Assembly: GCF_011397635.1 (NCBI RefSeq)
Contig: NC_064755.1
Span: 22,179,282-22,243,281, forward strand
Direction: 5' to 3'
DNA: 64,000 nucleotides
DNA from: Epinephelus fuscoguttatus
Lineage: Eukaryota > Chordata > Actinopteri > Perciformes > Serranidae
Every line of letters begins with the position of its first letter. Position 1 is the stretch's first letter. Shown here in pieces: positions 25,903 to 42,104 of this stretch. Below the pieces are notes generated by a model that saw nothing but the letters and a program-made list of their open reading frames with translations, did no database searches and was not told the DNA's origin. The position numbers were made by a program, and so were the translations under genes.

Positions 25903-27877
25903 TTATTGTTACCAACAACAGCTTTAATTTCTAGTCAAACTGCTGCAAACAGCCAACAGACTCTCTTAGTAAACAACCAATTACTGAGTTTAAGATGTAG
26001 CTACATGCTGGCATGTTGTTGCTACATTCATTTCCTAGGTATCATCCAGTGTCATTAGAGGTCAGAACAAAGATCAACTGCACGTCAGGTCATGTTGGCT
26101 TTGCTTAGAAATAGCACTGATGGGCAGTTTAGATATATACTTCTTTAAGCTCTCTATGTGTTAGTTTACAGCTGTAACAGGAGCTACGTGACAGCTTATC
26201 TACACCCATAACCTTTTACTTCTTATGCAAAATAAGCCTACTGGCCTGGGGCTATTTTCAACATGCAGTATCAGTACATGTTGTGGTGTAGAGTCAGACC
26301 ATCCCCCTGCTTAGACAAACATATATGAACAAGATGAAAGAAGTTTTACACTTCCTCTTATCAGGCACAGTTCCTGATAGAAGATGCCAGTCGAGCTTTT
26401 TAGTGAGTTATTTTGAAACAAATGAAGACGAAAGAAGAAAATTAAGAAGTGTTAAAATATTCTGAATGGGTAAAATGACTTCAACAATGAGTGGAATCAA
26501 AAACGCAAACTTGTTTTGTTTTGTTTTTTACACCATTTTTATTCAGAGATTTTTTGTGGAAAATATTTTTTGCGAATAATTTTAAGAGCAGAAGCTTCAG
26601 CATCTGCAAGCATAAGTTGGAATGTTTACACAAAAAAAGCTCATGGGCAGATATGTTTTTGTGTTTTAAGAGGGGTAGAATAATTAAGAATATAATACAG
26701 TATTTGCATTGAAACAGTACAACAAAAACAACAACAGAAACATGCTACTTTATTGTGTCACACTGACATTGGCCATGTGTCAACACTGGAAAGACACTTC
26801 CTTCCCCCTTTTCTGTGTTAAAGTGATTTAAAGAAAGAGTGGACAAAGAACTAACTTTTAAATTAGATCCTTTTTTTCATGCTGGGTGTTTAAAAGAAGG
26901 AAGAGGAGTGCAGACAAATTTACAAATGTTCAAACTGGACAAAACCCTGGTTGATGGTGAAGTTGTAAAGACTACTCTCACACTGGTGTGGTACTGCTGC
27001 ACCACAGCACACATTGCAAAACAAAAGGAAGTGTCTTATTGCATTATTTTGTCTTTCAAAAGCAAAAAAGTCACTAAAGCATCTCACGAGTAAGCATGAC
27101 CTCAGAATAAGATAAAGGAAAGGATTACTCAGATTTGTGTTAAGAGGGACCAGAAGGCACCGTGTTCCTTTTTGGATCCATTTACTGGGAGGCCCCGCAC
27201 AACTAACAAAATCTATCTGTGAAATCACCGCAATCCCCATCCATCTCCCTCTACGAGCTGCAGGCCTTTACAGAAATGAGTTGGCATGAGACATAACAGT
27301 GAAGAGCAAAGGGTCAGGTCTGTGAGGGAGTCTAATATCCACGAGGGGTTGTGGAGATGAACAGCCTGAGGCGGCCTACAAGTCGTCCTTCGCCAAAGCT
27401 CTACCGTTATATTATCATATCCCCCTAACCTAGGCTCAACAGTGGCTACAGGTAGGTCCAACAGCTATGTAAGTATTCAATTACTGCAAATGCTGCCTAA
27501 ACAGGAGCCCAGGTGTCAAACAAAAATACAACTCCCATCACTCTATTTACTGTTTCCATGAGATTTCCCTAATAGACCATTTGCTCATCATGCAACTGAA
27601 TGTGTAATTACAACCTGCTGCCATGTAAGAGTTGGGAAGAAAAGGAAAAAAATAAAGACTATATCAAGAGATAATATGGTAATAGTATGATAATAAAAGA
27701 AAAAACACGTAATATTAAAATTTCCCAAAGATGATTATATATCGTCCACCAGCCTCGTCCTTTTTGTGAACATTGGTGCTGGAAGACCAAATTTTTCTGG
27801 TTTTGAATGTCTGTGCCTTCTCTCCTGTCCTGTGGAGTTCAGTTTCTCTCTCTCTCATCTGTCCAGCTGATCCTTCT
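25903..27877. other. 3' flank and probable 3' UTR of the ARF gene
   Basis: Non-coding sequence downstream of the ARF stop. Minus-strand AATAAA hexamers include one at 26754-26749, which would give a 3' UTR of about 1.1 kb. No other feature is supported. Confidence 0.4.
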
Positions 27878-32581
<4,704 letters not shown>

Positions 32582-32639
32582 TACTGGCCGATGGTGTTTC
32601 AATCTATGGCAGAAGAACCGATATTAGCGACAGCGCAGG

Positions 32640-32760
32640 CGACGTGTGTTGGTTTTACACTGATCCAGTTATTCTGATTTCCACACAGTACGACTGCCGA
32701 CTGCCACGTCCGGGCCAACGTGGAATCCACGACGTCATCAGTTTGAAACAACTTTATTGA
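32640..32760 (-). promoter_or_regulatory. Candidate ARF promoter with clustered ACGT motifs
   Basis: About 120-155 bp upstream of the ARF start are three ACGT-core sites within 35 bp: CCACGTC (32704-32710), the palindrome CCAACGTGG (32715-32723) and CGACGTCA (32730-32737), which is TGACGTCG on the gene strand and one base from a consensus CRE. Such cores bind CREB/ATF and CREB3-type bZIP factors. Placement and function are inferred; no transcription start is visible. Confidence 0.4.
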
Positions 32761-33489
32761 CACGCCGATATCTGTGAACGATCACTTGTTGAATACATTT
32801 TATCGTTTTTCCCCCCTCAGACACATTCAAGACACAATATATCCCGGACCATCATTTTAACTGTTTGCCGAAGCCCGTCTTTATCAAAATAAAAAGCCCA
32901 CATTATTTATCTCTTGCAAAACAGCTGCTTTCATCGCATAGTAAACTGCAATGCCGATTCCTACCACTAGATGTCTCTGTGACACAGACGTTTGTCACAA
33001 CATGATAAATACTGTATGGAAGTATGTAAACATGTATGCTGTTAACCGTGCACCGTGGCTGCTCGACGTTAACAGGTACGTTACTTCACCCAGCAGTCCA
33101 CCTGTATGTAACAGCCTGTGTGTGTCTACAGCTCCTGGTTGTAATGCAACAAGTTATACATAACAAAGAAATTCTTTAGCACAAAGACAGCAATGGTACA
33201 TACAAAGAAAGTAAAAGAATAATAAGTGGTTGGCCTAGGCCTATATAAAATGAGATTAAAAATGTTTGGGTATAATATTACCCGTAGAACCTTCTTACTT
33301 CTTATTAGGATCCCTACCTATTGATGTAGAGTATAATAACATTACATCCCTACTGAGGATCCTTCTTTTAATTGCGAAGAAGATGATCCTGGCTGAGGCC
33401 ACAGACCCCCACAGTAACACAATAAAGGGAGAAAATTAGGGATGTATGAAAGTATACTGCTAGACTGTAATTAAAAACAGATATAATTC
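32761..33489. other. Intergenic between divergent ARF and TMEM116-like genes
   Basis: No exon recognised. The ARF gene (minus) and the TMEM116-like gene (plus) start about 2.5 kb apart, too far for a classical shared core promoter. Confidence 0.35.
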
Positions 33490-33908
33490 AGCAGTCCAGC
33501 AGTGAAACAATGGAGCAGGAGACAAGTGTCCTAGACTCTGTGGAAGGCCTGTGGTTTACACTGCTGTTGTACATGTTTGATAGCAGCAGGTACAGAGGAG
33601 CGCCTGAGATGATCAGTTTCACCCCTGGGTGGGATGACCCACTAGCTGAACGAGCTGCCCATCTGCCGCAGCTCGTAATAGAGGGGTTGAGAGGGGCTAT
33701 CTAGGATAGCTTTAATTTTGCCCTTCATCCTCCTCTCCGCCACTGCCTCCAGACTGTCCAGTTCTAGAGCTGGCCTTCCTTACCTGCTTATTAAGTCTGC
33801 TGATCTCACTAGCCTCGATGCTACTGTACCACCCCAGCACACAATAGCAAAGAATAGTGTGCTGCTACAACACTGATAAAACTGATATTAGATATTCAGG
33901 AGCCTGTT

Positions 33909-33950
<42 letters not shown>

Positions 33951-33960
33951 AGATCCAAAT
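33490..33960 (-). mobile_element. Decayed LINE reverse-transcriptase 3' fragment
   Basis: Read on the minus strand, the pieces LCYCVLGWYSS and NKQVRKASSRTGQS match the recurrent teleost LINE segment of the type FYAIVCWGSS...NKLIRKAGSV, downstream of the reverse-transcriptase core. Several stop codons interrupt the frame, so it is a dead fragment. Clade not determined. Confidence 0.55.
33910..33946. repeat. (CA)n microsatellite
   Basis: Perfect CA run of about 37 bp at the 5' edge of the LINE fragment. Confidence 0.95.
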
Positions 33961-35084
33961 CTCCTCAGGGAGGATAGTGTGCTCTCACACTGCCTGAAGA
34001 GGGCGCCAGTGTGATGTGACCAGGCCTGTTTTTATTGCTGTCAGACCCCAAGGCGCTTGTATGAGCTCATTCTCTCCGCTTCCTCTGTTGGTAACTTTGA
34101 CAGGGTGCCTCCTTTTCCTCCAGTAGGATACCACCAGCTCAGATAAGGGCATCTACACGTACATTTCTTATTTCTAAGCAACAGAACAGCAAAACAGAAC
34201 TAGACACTAGACAGTTTGCCCTTCTCTCCTCCTCTCTACTTCCACCCTTATTACACATTCACCTTGACAACAGTGTCCACAAGGTCAAATAAAACAAAAT
34301 TAGATAAAATAAGACATAACAAAATATAACAAAATATAACATGAGAGACATTACGTAGGCGAGTACCCACAGGGCGTATTGTTGTGGTTACAGCAGTGAG
34401 TCTACATCAAGTCTGAGTCAATCAATAGAATTGAATATATCTTTCTATCTATCTATAAGACAGTGGTTAAACATGTTGCACAGTGTAGATATTTAATTGC
34501 AGATTGAGAGAGTCCTTATGGTCAATATAGGGTTGGCATAACTTAATGAGCTGATCGTATCTGCTTCTCAGAACATGTTATTTTCTCCAAAGGGCAATCT
34601 GATTTCCATGTTAGAGCTATACGTTTTCTTGCAACAGGAAGTGCATTCTTAATATATTTCAAGTTTTGCAAGTAAACATAACTCAGGCCCTGTTGTATCT
34701 TCGCACACAGCCATGTAACATGTGAAAAGTACCCTCTGCTGTGCCACATCTAAGACACATCAGTGTAAATGCAAAAAGTACAGAGGGAACTCCATCACAC
34801 AGTTTTCCTTTAAGTGTTAACATTTCTTGAAACAATGGAGGCAAGACAAGGAATATTCCTGTCCCACCCGGGGATTCCCATGAAAAAAAAGTGTTGCGCC
34901 AGCCCATGAAGCACACACCCAAAGCAGGTGGAGCCAAAACAGCAGGATAGGACAAGCTGCAGACTTTTATAGAGGAGAGCTCCGATATGAAAGTACATTA
35001 TCACAAGGGCCAGCCTGTTAAGGAGACACGTTATTCAGCCTTGACCAACAAGAGTGAAAACAGACTGATAATTGGATATTCATC
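33961..35084. other. Upstream region of the TMEM116-like gene
   Basis: Contains ATAACAAAAT-type simple repeats near 34290-34340 and otherwise unrecognised sequence. The promoter and 5' UTR of the plus-strand gene should lie here, but no motif is diagnostic. Confidence 0.35.
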
Positions 35085-38000
35085 ATGGAGATCAATCGTG
35101 TACTGAGTGGAGATCAGGTAGGCATTACATGTAATACTTTTCTGTGCAATAACAAATTAACAGAAAATGAATGAAAACTGTTGGGAGGGAAATAAGAGGT
35201 ACATTGCATTTATGATTCTGATCTGTTTGAATTCTGTTGTTGCAGATTGACTTTCTCTCTACTGAGTACATCGTGTTACTAATTCCCAGGTAAGATGCTT
35301 CATTGTGCTTACTTCCTCATGCTTGATTTACCCTTCTGACAACGCATGGGAGTTTATATAGCAATTAGATAATGGCATATATAAGCATGTTTTAAAATAT
35401 GTTTTACAGGAAATCAGCAGATAATAATCTTATGATTTCAATCATTTGATTGTGGAGGTTTGCCAAACCAGCAAGGTGACATGTGACAAGAGGCGGGCTG
35501 ATGCTTTCTTTCTGAATTCCTCCAGAGTTCTTACATAGTGTTTCATTCTATTAAGGATGCTGCCACCGTGTGAATGTAACATCCAGCACTGAGTTGTCGT
35601 TTACAGAATAGTTGTAGCAGCTGAAAACTCAAAACTTCCTTCAATGGACTCAGTCACTCTGCTGCTGTGACTTTGTGTATGAGTCTCGCTGTTTCTTTCA
35701 TTTGCTTGTGACAAAGACAGAACAAAACTGGTGCTGGAGAAGAAAATGCGGGAAAAATGTCAGTTAGTTTCTATGGACCCTAGACGACGGTTATGACTGA
35801 ACATGTCTGTCATTTTATGGCTTTTTACGCAGGTGTCACGTGTGTCTGAGATAAGTTTCAAACAAAGAAGTCTAGCTCATCCTCTGTCACTCTGACCTGT
35901 GCAATAAACCCATCTCAGCTTTAGTGTTTTTGTGGTGGCAACTTCAGGCTCCTCATTGGTGTTAAACCTTACATGGTCAAGACATTTCCTAAAATAAATT
36001 CAGTGCGGATATATCCAGCCTTTATGGTGTTATTTAATACCTCACATATTTCTATTCACTGCAGTGTGATTGGGAGTTTTTCTGTCCTGGCGGTTTCCAT
36101 ATGGAAATGGAGACGTTTACACCAACAGGTGAGTCAGGCTGTATGTGTTTATGTATATGAATCCCTGTGTGTGTATCTGTGTGTTTGCATTAGTGTTACT
36201 GTATGTTGATGCTGATGTTTTAGTACAGGACATTTGTTGATTTTTGTCTTCTTATGCATCTCATAGCTCCTCTATTTGTTTGCAGGTACACCTCCTGGTG
36301 CAGCTCGCCCTGGCAGACCTCCTGGCTGCTCTGATCCTGATATCCACCAGTATCATGAACAAAGTCAGCACTGAAAACAGCATGTTTGTCTGCCAATACC
36401 TCCTGCCGCTGTCACTGGTGAGAAACATTTCACTTTGTAAAACCTCTTACCCCTATAAGTTAATCATTTACATTATTGTTTCCTGGTATCTGAAGGAGAC
36501 ATATCTGAAGTTTCATTTTCTAAAACAAGACAGGGGAGTTAAGAGAGGCATCCACTTAGACCTGGGTACTTCCTCGCTGAAGCACCTGTAGTTTTCAGGG
36601 TTGAGAAGCAGATCATGATCTCGGTGTCTAATCTGATCACTGGAGGATTTTCTCTGAATCACTTAGGATTGTAACTGAGAGGAGTCATGTCATTCTAGCA
36701 GTAAAACAATTCAAAGCTTTATGATTCTTGCATTGCATCTTTAAAGCCAAATTGTCCTTAAACCAAAAGGTGATGCTGCATGTTTCATGCTCTGTTAATT
36801 TTTCAAGTCTTTCGTAAACTGCATCAGCTTAAGCCCAACATTTTCTGAACTCACATTGTATTTTAAAGTGATAAGAGTTGAGGCCAGAGTAGATAGTGAT
36901 GTTACATAAAGCAAACATAGGAAAGAATGTAATGTAGGAACAAAAACGAGTTTCACTCAGTCCAGATTGTGACTTTACAGATATGGAAAATATTTAGCCT
37001 TTTAAAAGCCCAATATTTAAACAAAGCAAAACGAATACCCTGAGCCTAAATGAATCATTTCATTGGTTGGAGTGATATTCTTTATACACTTCAGTTGGCA
37101 ACAAGCCCCAATTTAAACCTCTTCAAACAGACATTTTTTTAGATTTATGAACTATAATAAGCACATTTTTTAAGGTTGTCAAATGTTCCTGGACTGCATT
37201 CAATTATGGTATTTTATGTACCCAAACAAATATAAGTACCTTTGGGAAGTCCTAACTGATCAGATTCAAGTGATCCGCCGTTTAGCTTCATGATGCATGT
37301 TGTCACATTTTGCATATTTTGCTATATAAACTGTTATACCTCACAGTTGCATCTTTGTGTGTTTGTCCGTTGCAGACATTTTATTTGATTTCATTTCTGC
37401 TGGTGGTGCTTTATGCATGGAAGTCCAAGAACGCATTCCAAGGTTGGAGAGCAAGACCCACAGAGGACGAACGGGGACAGGTGAGGCGTCCACTGCATTT
37501 GTAAAATATAATTTATACAGAACAGTCAGGGCTAATTCAGTAACTGATTTCTCATTATCTTTCTGGTTTTCAGAGTCGGAGTAGAAGGAAAATAGTCACT
37601 ATACCTGTCTATGCCTTTGTTTGGTAAGTTTTTATACTATCTTCCAGACTTTCAGGACCTTATTCCTGCTGTACACATTTTAATTTTTCATTTCTGTTTG
37701 TTTCAGGTTGATCCCCATGGCATTATACTTAGCATATGTGCTCACTCCCTTCATAAAACCTACTTTGCTGTTTCCAGTCACTGACCGATCATTGATCCTC
37801 CCTAATAATACCAAATACTGCACCAGGTGAGCTCACAGCTTCCATCACCGACTTCCTCCAGAGTCACTGCTTTCAAATAAGTGAAAGGAGTAAAATATAT
37901 CGGTTCCCCTGTGTTTCTGACCTTTTTGATTTTTCTTTTTTTCTCAGTTGTATCTTGTTCTTGCACATCTGGAGGGATTCCTGCTCTGTCACTGTGAGTA

Positions 38001-39010
38001 TAACACTGTCTCATGACACACTTTTTTTTAACCTAAAAGGCTTTTTGAGTATACATTGCTCTTAATTTGCAGCGTTTTACATGTTTTTTCTAATCATTTT
38101 ACTGTATTTGATTGGTATTGTGTTTATTATGTAATGCTTTGTTATAGTTTGTAGTGTGTTTATACTAACATGATTTTTTTTTTTCCTTCCCAGGAGAGAC
38201 TGCATGACATTTTTATCATAGTTTTTCTTATCCTCATCGTGATACCAGTGATGTTGTCCTGCGCTGTAAGTAATTAAGAGGATTTAGGACATTTTTCATT
38301 TACAGTCTTGTATATTGACTTTCAAAATCTATGAAGATAAAGTTTAGATTTGTAATTTGACAGTGTTATCTTAAGCTTTGAATAGTGTATTTACATGTGT
38401 GTAAGCAGACTGTAACCCTTCATTTTTTCTTGTTTCAGGTCATTTACTATAAGGTTGGTAAATGGTATGAAAGACATGAGCAGGAAGGACTTTTTCCTGT
38501 GGAGGGAGATGGACGTTCAAGGAGGAGATTCAAAAGAATGATTTCGACAGCAAGAAATATGGTGATGGTCATCTTGTTCTGCTGGACACCAGGTACACAC
38601 ACACACATACACATTTACAGTTAATGTAATACACTTTATTGGCTTTAAATCAACATCAGATTGATGCTTAATATCTCTTCCTGCTGTAGCTCTTGTCCTC
38701 ATTCTGCTGTCTACTCTGATGATGTGGACAACCATTGAACAACGCAGCCTATTTGGCATTTTTGCAATACAGGTACGTTTCAGAAGAACAATGTTTATAA
38801 TAATAAATTATCATCAGATGTCTGAGTTGTGGGTTATAGTTTTGTTTTTGTTTCTTCCAGGCTGCCAGTGTGTCCCTGCAAGGCTTCCTGAACAGTATGG
38901 TTTACGCCTGGAGGCGGCCCAACTTCACGGAGGCCGTTCTTGGGGAGAATACACCCCTGGTGGCACATGACCGCCTGGCCTTCTTTGAGGAATCACTGAG
39001 GAGCTCGTAG
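35085..39010 (+). CDS. tmem116: Seven-pass transmembrane protein, TMEM116-like
   Basis: Probable GPCR-like membrane protein of unknown ligand. Twelve phased exons: 35085-35117, 35246-35289, 36065-36128, 36286-36417, 37376-37480, 37574-37623, 37707-37826, 37948-37993, 38194-38265, 38439-38592, 38690-38772 and 38861-39010, giving 350 aa. Hydrophobic segments lie near residues 18-40, 48-70, 80-106, 130-155, 200-225, 262-288 and 296-317. TM2 has LVQLALADLLAAL. The C-terminal block QAASVSLQGFLNSMVYAW resembles human TMEM116 (QAATASSQGFLNCAVYGW). It lacks the DRY and NPxxY motifs of class A receptors. The extracellular NNT (near 176) is a glycosylation sequon. The start ATGG has A at -3. The human protein is annotated shorter. 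Family assignment is from memory of that C-terminal block, so moderately sure. Confidence 0.75.
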
Positions 39011-39765
39011 TGATTGTTGACTCTAAACGCATTCAGAGACATTGTTGTGCCGCGGGAACAACACTCTGGCCTGAGAAAGACTGACTGCACACCTGCACAC
39101 TACATGACTTCGTGTCAATCATTGTGAAACACAAAACTATTTCATTTGAGGACTGGGGATGAAAAGAAATAGAACAAAAAGTTAAAGGATGTACAAAGAT
39201 TCTTTAAAAAACACCAACTGATGCAGTGTTTTACTCTGCAGCTGCTGGGAGCAAAAGGGACTACTTGATAAATTATAAAAGTGAGTTACATTTATATATG
39301 TTCTGTTAATGTACTGTTTTATTAAATTTTTTAAAATGTCAAAGAATTACATAATTATTGTGGCAATGGGTTTCTATTTCGTTATGTTTTGTCACGTGCA
39401 TTTTGTTCACTGAGGTGTTTTTTTGACCATGTGCTTTGTTATCGACTTGTTATGCAATAGTCCCTCAGCAGAACAATACAAGAATGATGGAGAACCTGTC
39501 AGGGTTGCATACTCTGCATTTACCGTTGTGTCATTTCAGAAGCACGCGTCACCTACGATAACACAGAGTTCAGTGTGAGGAGCATTTATGAGTTGGGACA
39601 GTGAGGAATGCTGAGTTGCTGCAGAATAGAGAAGGAACATGATATCTGCTTTGTCACGTCTGTGTTCGACCACAACTGTATCCGGCCAAAATGTCCTCAC
39701 TTTGCAAAAATGTCCCCACAATGTTGCTAAATTACATTTTATGGTCCTCACTGTGTAGCATGTAC

Positions 39766-39803
<38 letters not shown>

Positions 39804-40647
39804 ACATACACAAGCACAGGCACAAAGATCAGTACACACTCTTTCTGTCATATGAACTCTGTGATCATGTTTAGTCACATGTGTCTGTCTTCCAGTTGAA
39901 CACTCTGTTAATGGTTAACAGGCTGCAGGCCAACCTGTTTCTGCTTGTATAAGTGATCACCTGACTCGCTCAGTTATCTACTGTACTGTAAAGCAAACTT
40001 CATGTTCACTTTCTTTTCTGAGGGCCACACAGTTGCATACATGGGGTTGATGCAAACAATAAAACATAAAGGTTATACATAACACAAGGCTTGTGACAGT
40101 CTAATTGCAAAACACGGTTAAAAATTTGAGATATGTCTGTGAAAAAACTTTTTTGTGCCCGTTTAAAAAAATAAATGTTCCATTCTGCAGAGCTGTGTTT
40201 TTTCATCACTGCGTTCACAACAAACACCTTTGTATGATGATAAGTTGAGCTCTTATCACAGATTCAAATTGTTGAGTCATTTTATTATAATAATAAAAAG
40301 CCATGCTGCACGTGTTAACCTAATTTTAATTTCCTTGTAGCCATCGGTTATCTAATGTGCCCCAGATATCTCGTCTATTCAGGGATAGGATGTGATAAAA
40401 ATAATGACTGTGCACCACAGTGTTACTGAAAAAGCAGCCTCACTCAGCAAATATAAGTACCTGGGAAAGACAGGGAATTGATACAGATTGTTTCCTCAAT
40501 ATGAGCCCAACTTATGGACACTTTTGGGCAGCACAGTGCAAGTTATTATAAGTGACCCATTTGCAGTATTTCTCAGCTGTTTGGTCATATTTCTATTCTT
40601 TTGGTCATGTGTAGAAAGAAAATCCCATACTTGAGCATAGCAGAGCT
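39011..40647. other. 3' UTR and flank of the TMEM116-like gene
   Basis: Plus-strand AATAAA hexamers occur near 40058 and 40291, about 1.0-1.3 kb after the stop. A (CA)n tract lies at 39771-39798. No other gene is seen. Confidence 0.45.
39771..39798. repeat. (CA)14 microsatellite
   Basis: Perfect dinucleotide run downstream of the TMEM116-like gene. Confidence 0.95.
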
Positions 40648-42100
40648 CATAAACTGCATCCATGCTGTAGTGACAAGACTGCATGTTCATGTTTGTCTGT
40701 GTGTACACATAGTTGCTCCATTAATTATCTGCCCAGTGAATTCTCTGAATATGATGAATGAACCTCAGAGATTTGCTGACTAAACTGCAAGGCGGTGGCT
40801 CAGAAATGACTTTCTAAATGTGTTCTGCTCTCCAGCTCCAAGGTAGTCTGGCACGCTGAACACAAAGCTGTGCCTGTGTGAGAAAAATAAAAGTGATACA
40901 TACATTATTTGGGGGAAATAACAACAACAAACACCAAAAAAACACCCGTATTTTCTGATCACAATAAGAACATAGGCACAACACACTGGGATACAACATG
41001 GTAAAAGCAGTTTTTTATGTGTCAAGCGTGTTCGTGCACGCATTGATTTGGTCCTTTATTATGATGAGTAAGTTCAACCCATTTACAACGTTGTTACAAC
41101 CACTCACTCTTTTCTTTCATAGTAGACAAGTTAGCACCCATCAGCAATATTCAATACCAACAGCTATAAACGAAAAGGACATATAAGGAGAGGCTGCCGA
41201 TGGCAAACAATTTGATGGTTTTGGTGGTTATAAATTAAAGTATGAAGTCATATATTTTGCAGTTCTCTTTATGAGGGAAATTCCAACCAGCACACCTGTG
41301 TAACAGACGAAGATTCCCAATCAAAACACTCATATAAAAGGCAAATGAGACGTTTCTTAAACCCATGGTGCAGAATTGTAGATATTTGTACTTCACTACA
41401 GGTAATAACAGATTAAACAAAAACTGAGAGGTGATTTTCAAACCCACTTCCTCTTATAACGCTCTTCTAGAACCTAAACACTGAAAACATATTTTAAACC
41501 AAATCTGTTTCCTTTCCAGAAACATGTAGCCTATTTAATAAAATACATCAATATCAAGAACAATACAGAACATTATCATATGTCTTTACTTTTACACTGA
41601 TCACAAACACGATAGCAGCTCCTTATCAGCTGTTTCAGTGCCTGAGCAGAGTTGGTGGTGCTCAATTATATTACATTTCTAAAAGGGAAAAAAAGTGTGA
41701 GAGAACTGCTTTGCAACAGAGCCTGGGTTACCCAACTTCAATGAGAAGGAGGCAAGTAAAAAAAAGAAGAGAAGTCAAGGATCACTTCTTTATAATCAGT
41801 ATTATTATAAGGTGGTGCGTGAGACATATCCGCTCTGTGGTCATAGGTCATAGTTTCCTCTTTTCTTTGATGTGCAGAGCTCTGTCCTCAGATGGCGGCA
41901 CTGATTGAAAAGTTGTCACGGCAGAGTATCTCATCATTTACTTTCAAGATGAACATTGATCTTTGCTTGGCCATTTCATACTTCCCTCTTCAGCTTCCTG
42001 CTCTAAGCATATACACATCATATCATCTCCTCCACATCCTCTGCCATCACTCTAGCCTGCCACTCTGGTGCTCTGTCCCCCATACAGCGACAAGGCTTAC
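40648..42100. repeat. Tandem segmental duplication, copy 1 (neto2 3' end plus flank)
   Basis: 40648 to about 41330 matches about 42105-42830 (for example CTGTAGTGACAAGACTGCAT against CTGTAGTGACAAAACTGCAT), and about 41330-42090 matches the neto2 3' UTR and terminal exon at about 44475-45225. The order A-B then A'-(insert)-B' shows a direct tandem duplication of about 1.45 kb whose right breakpoint fell inside the terminal exon of neto2. Divergence is considerable, so the event is not recent. Confidence 0.8.
41935..42090 (-). pseudogene. Truncated neto2 terminal-exon copy
   Basis: On the minus strand this corresponds to the last ~50 codons of neto2 (the acidic stretch through [12 protein letters not shown]). 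Recognisable pieces include AGAGTGATGG, TATGATGTGTATATG and GGGAAGTATGAAATGGCC. It begins at the duplication breakpoint, has indels in the acidic stretch and lacks the original stop in the matching frame. With no splice acceptor or upstream exons it is a non-functional fragment. The neighbouring 41330-41930 is the matching copy of the 3' UTR. Confidence 0.75.
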
Positions 42101-42104
42101 TGGC

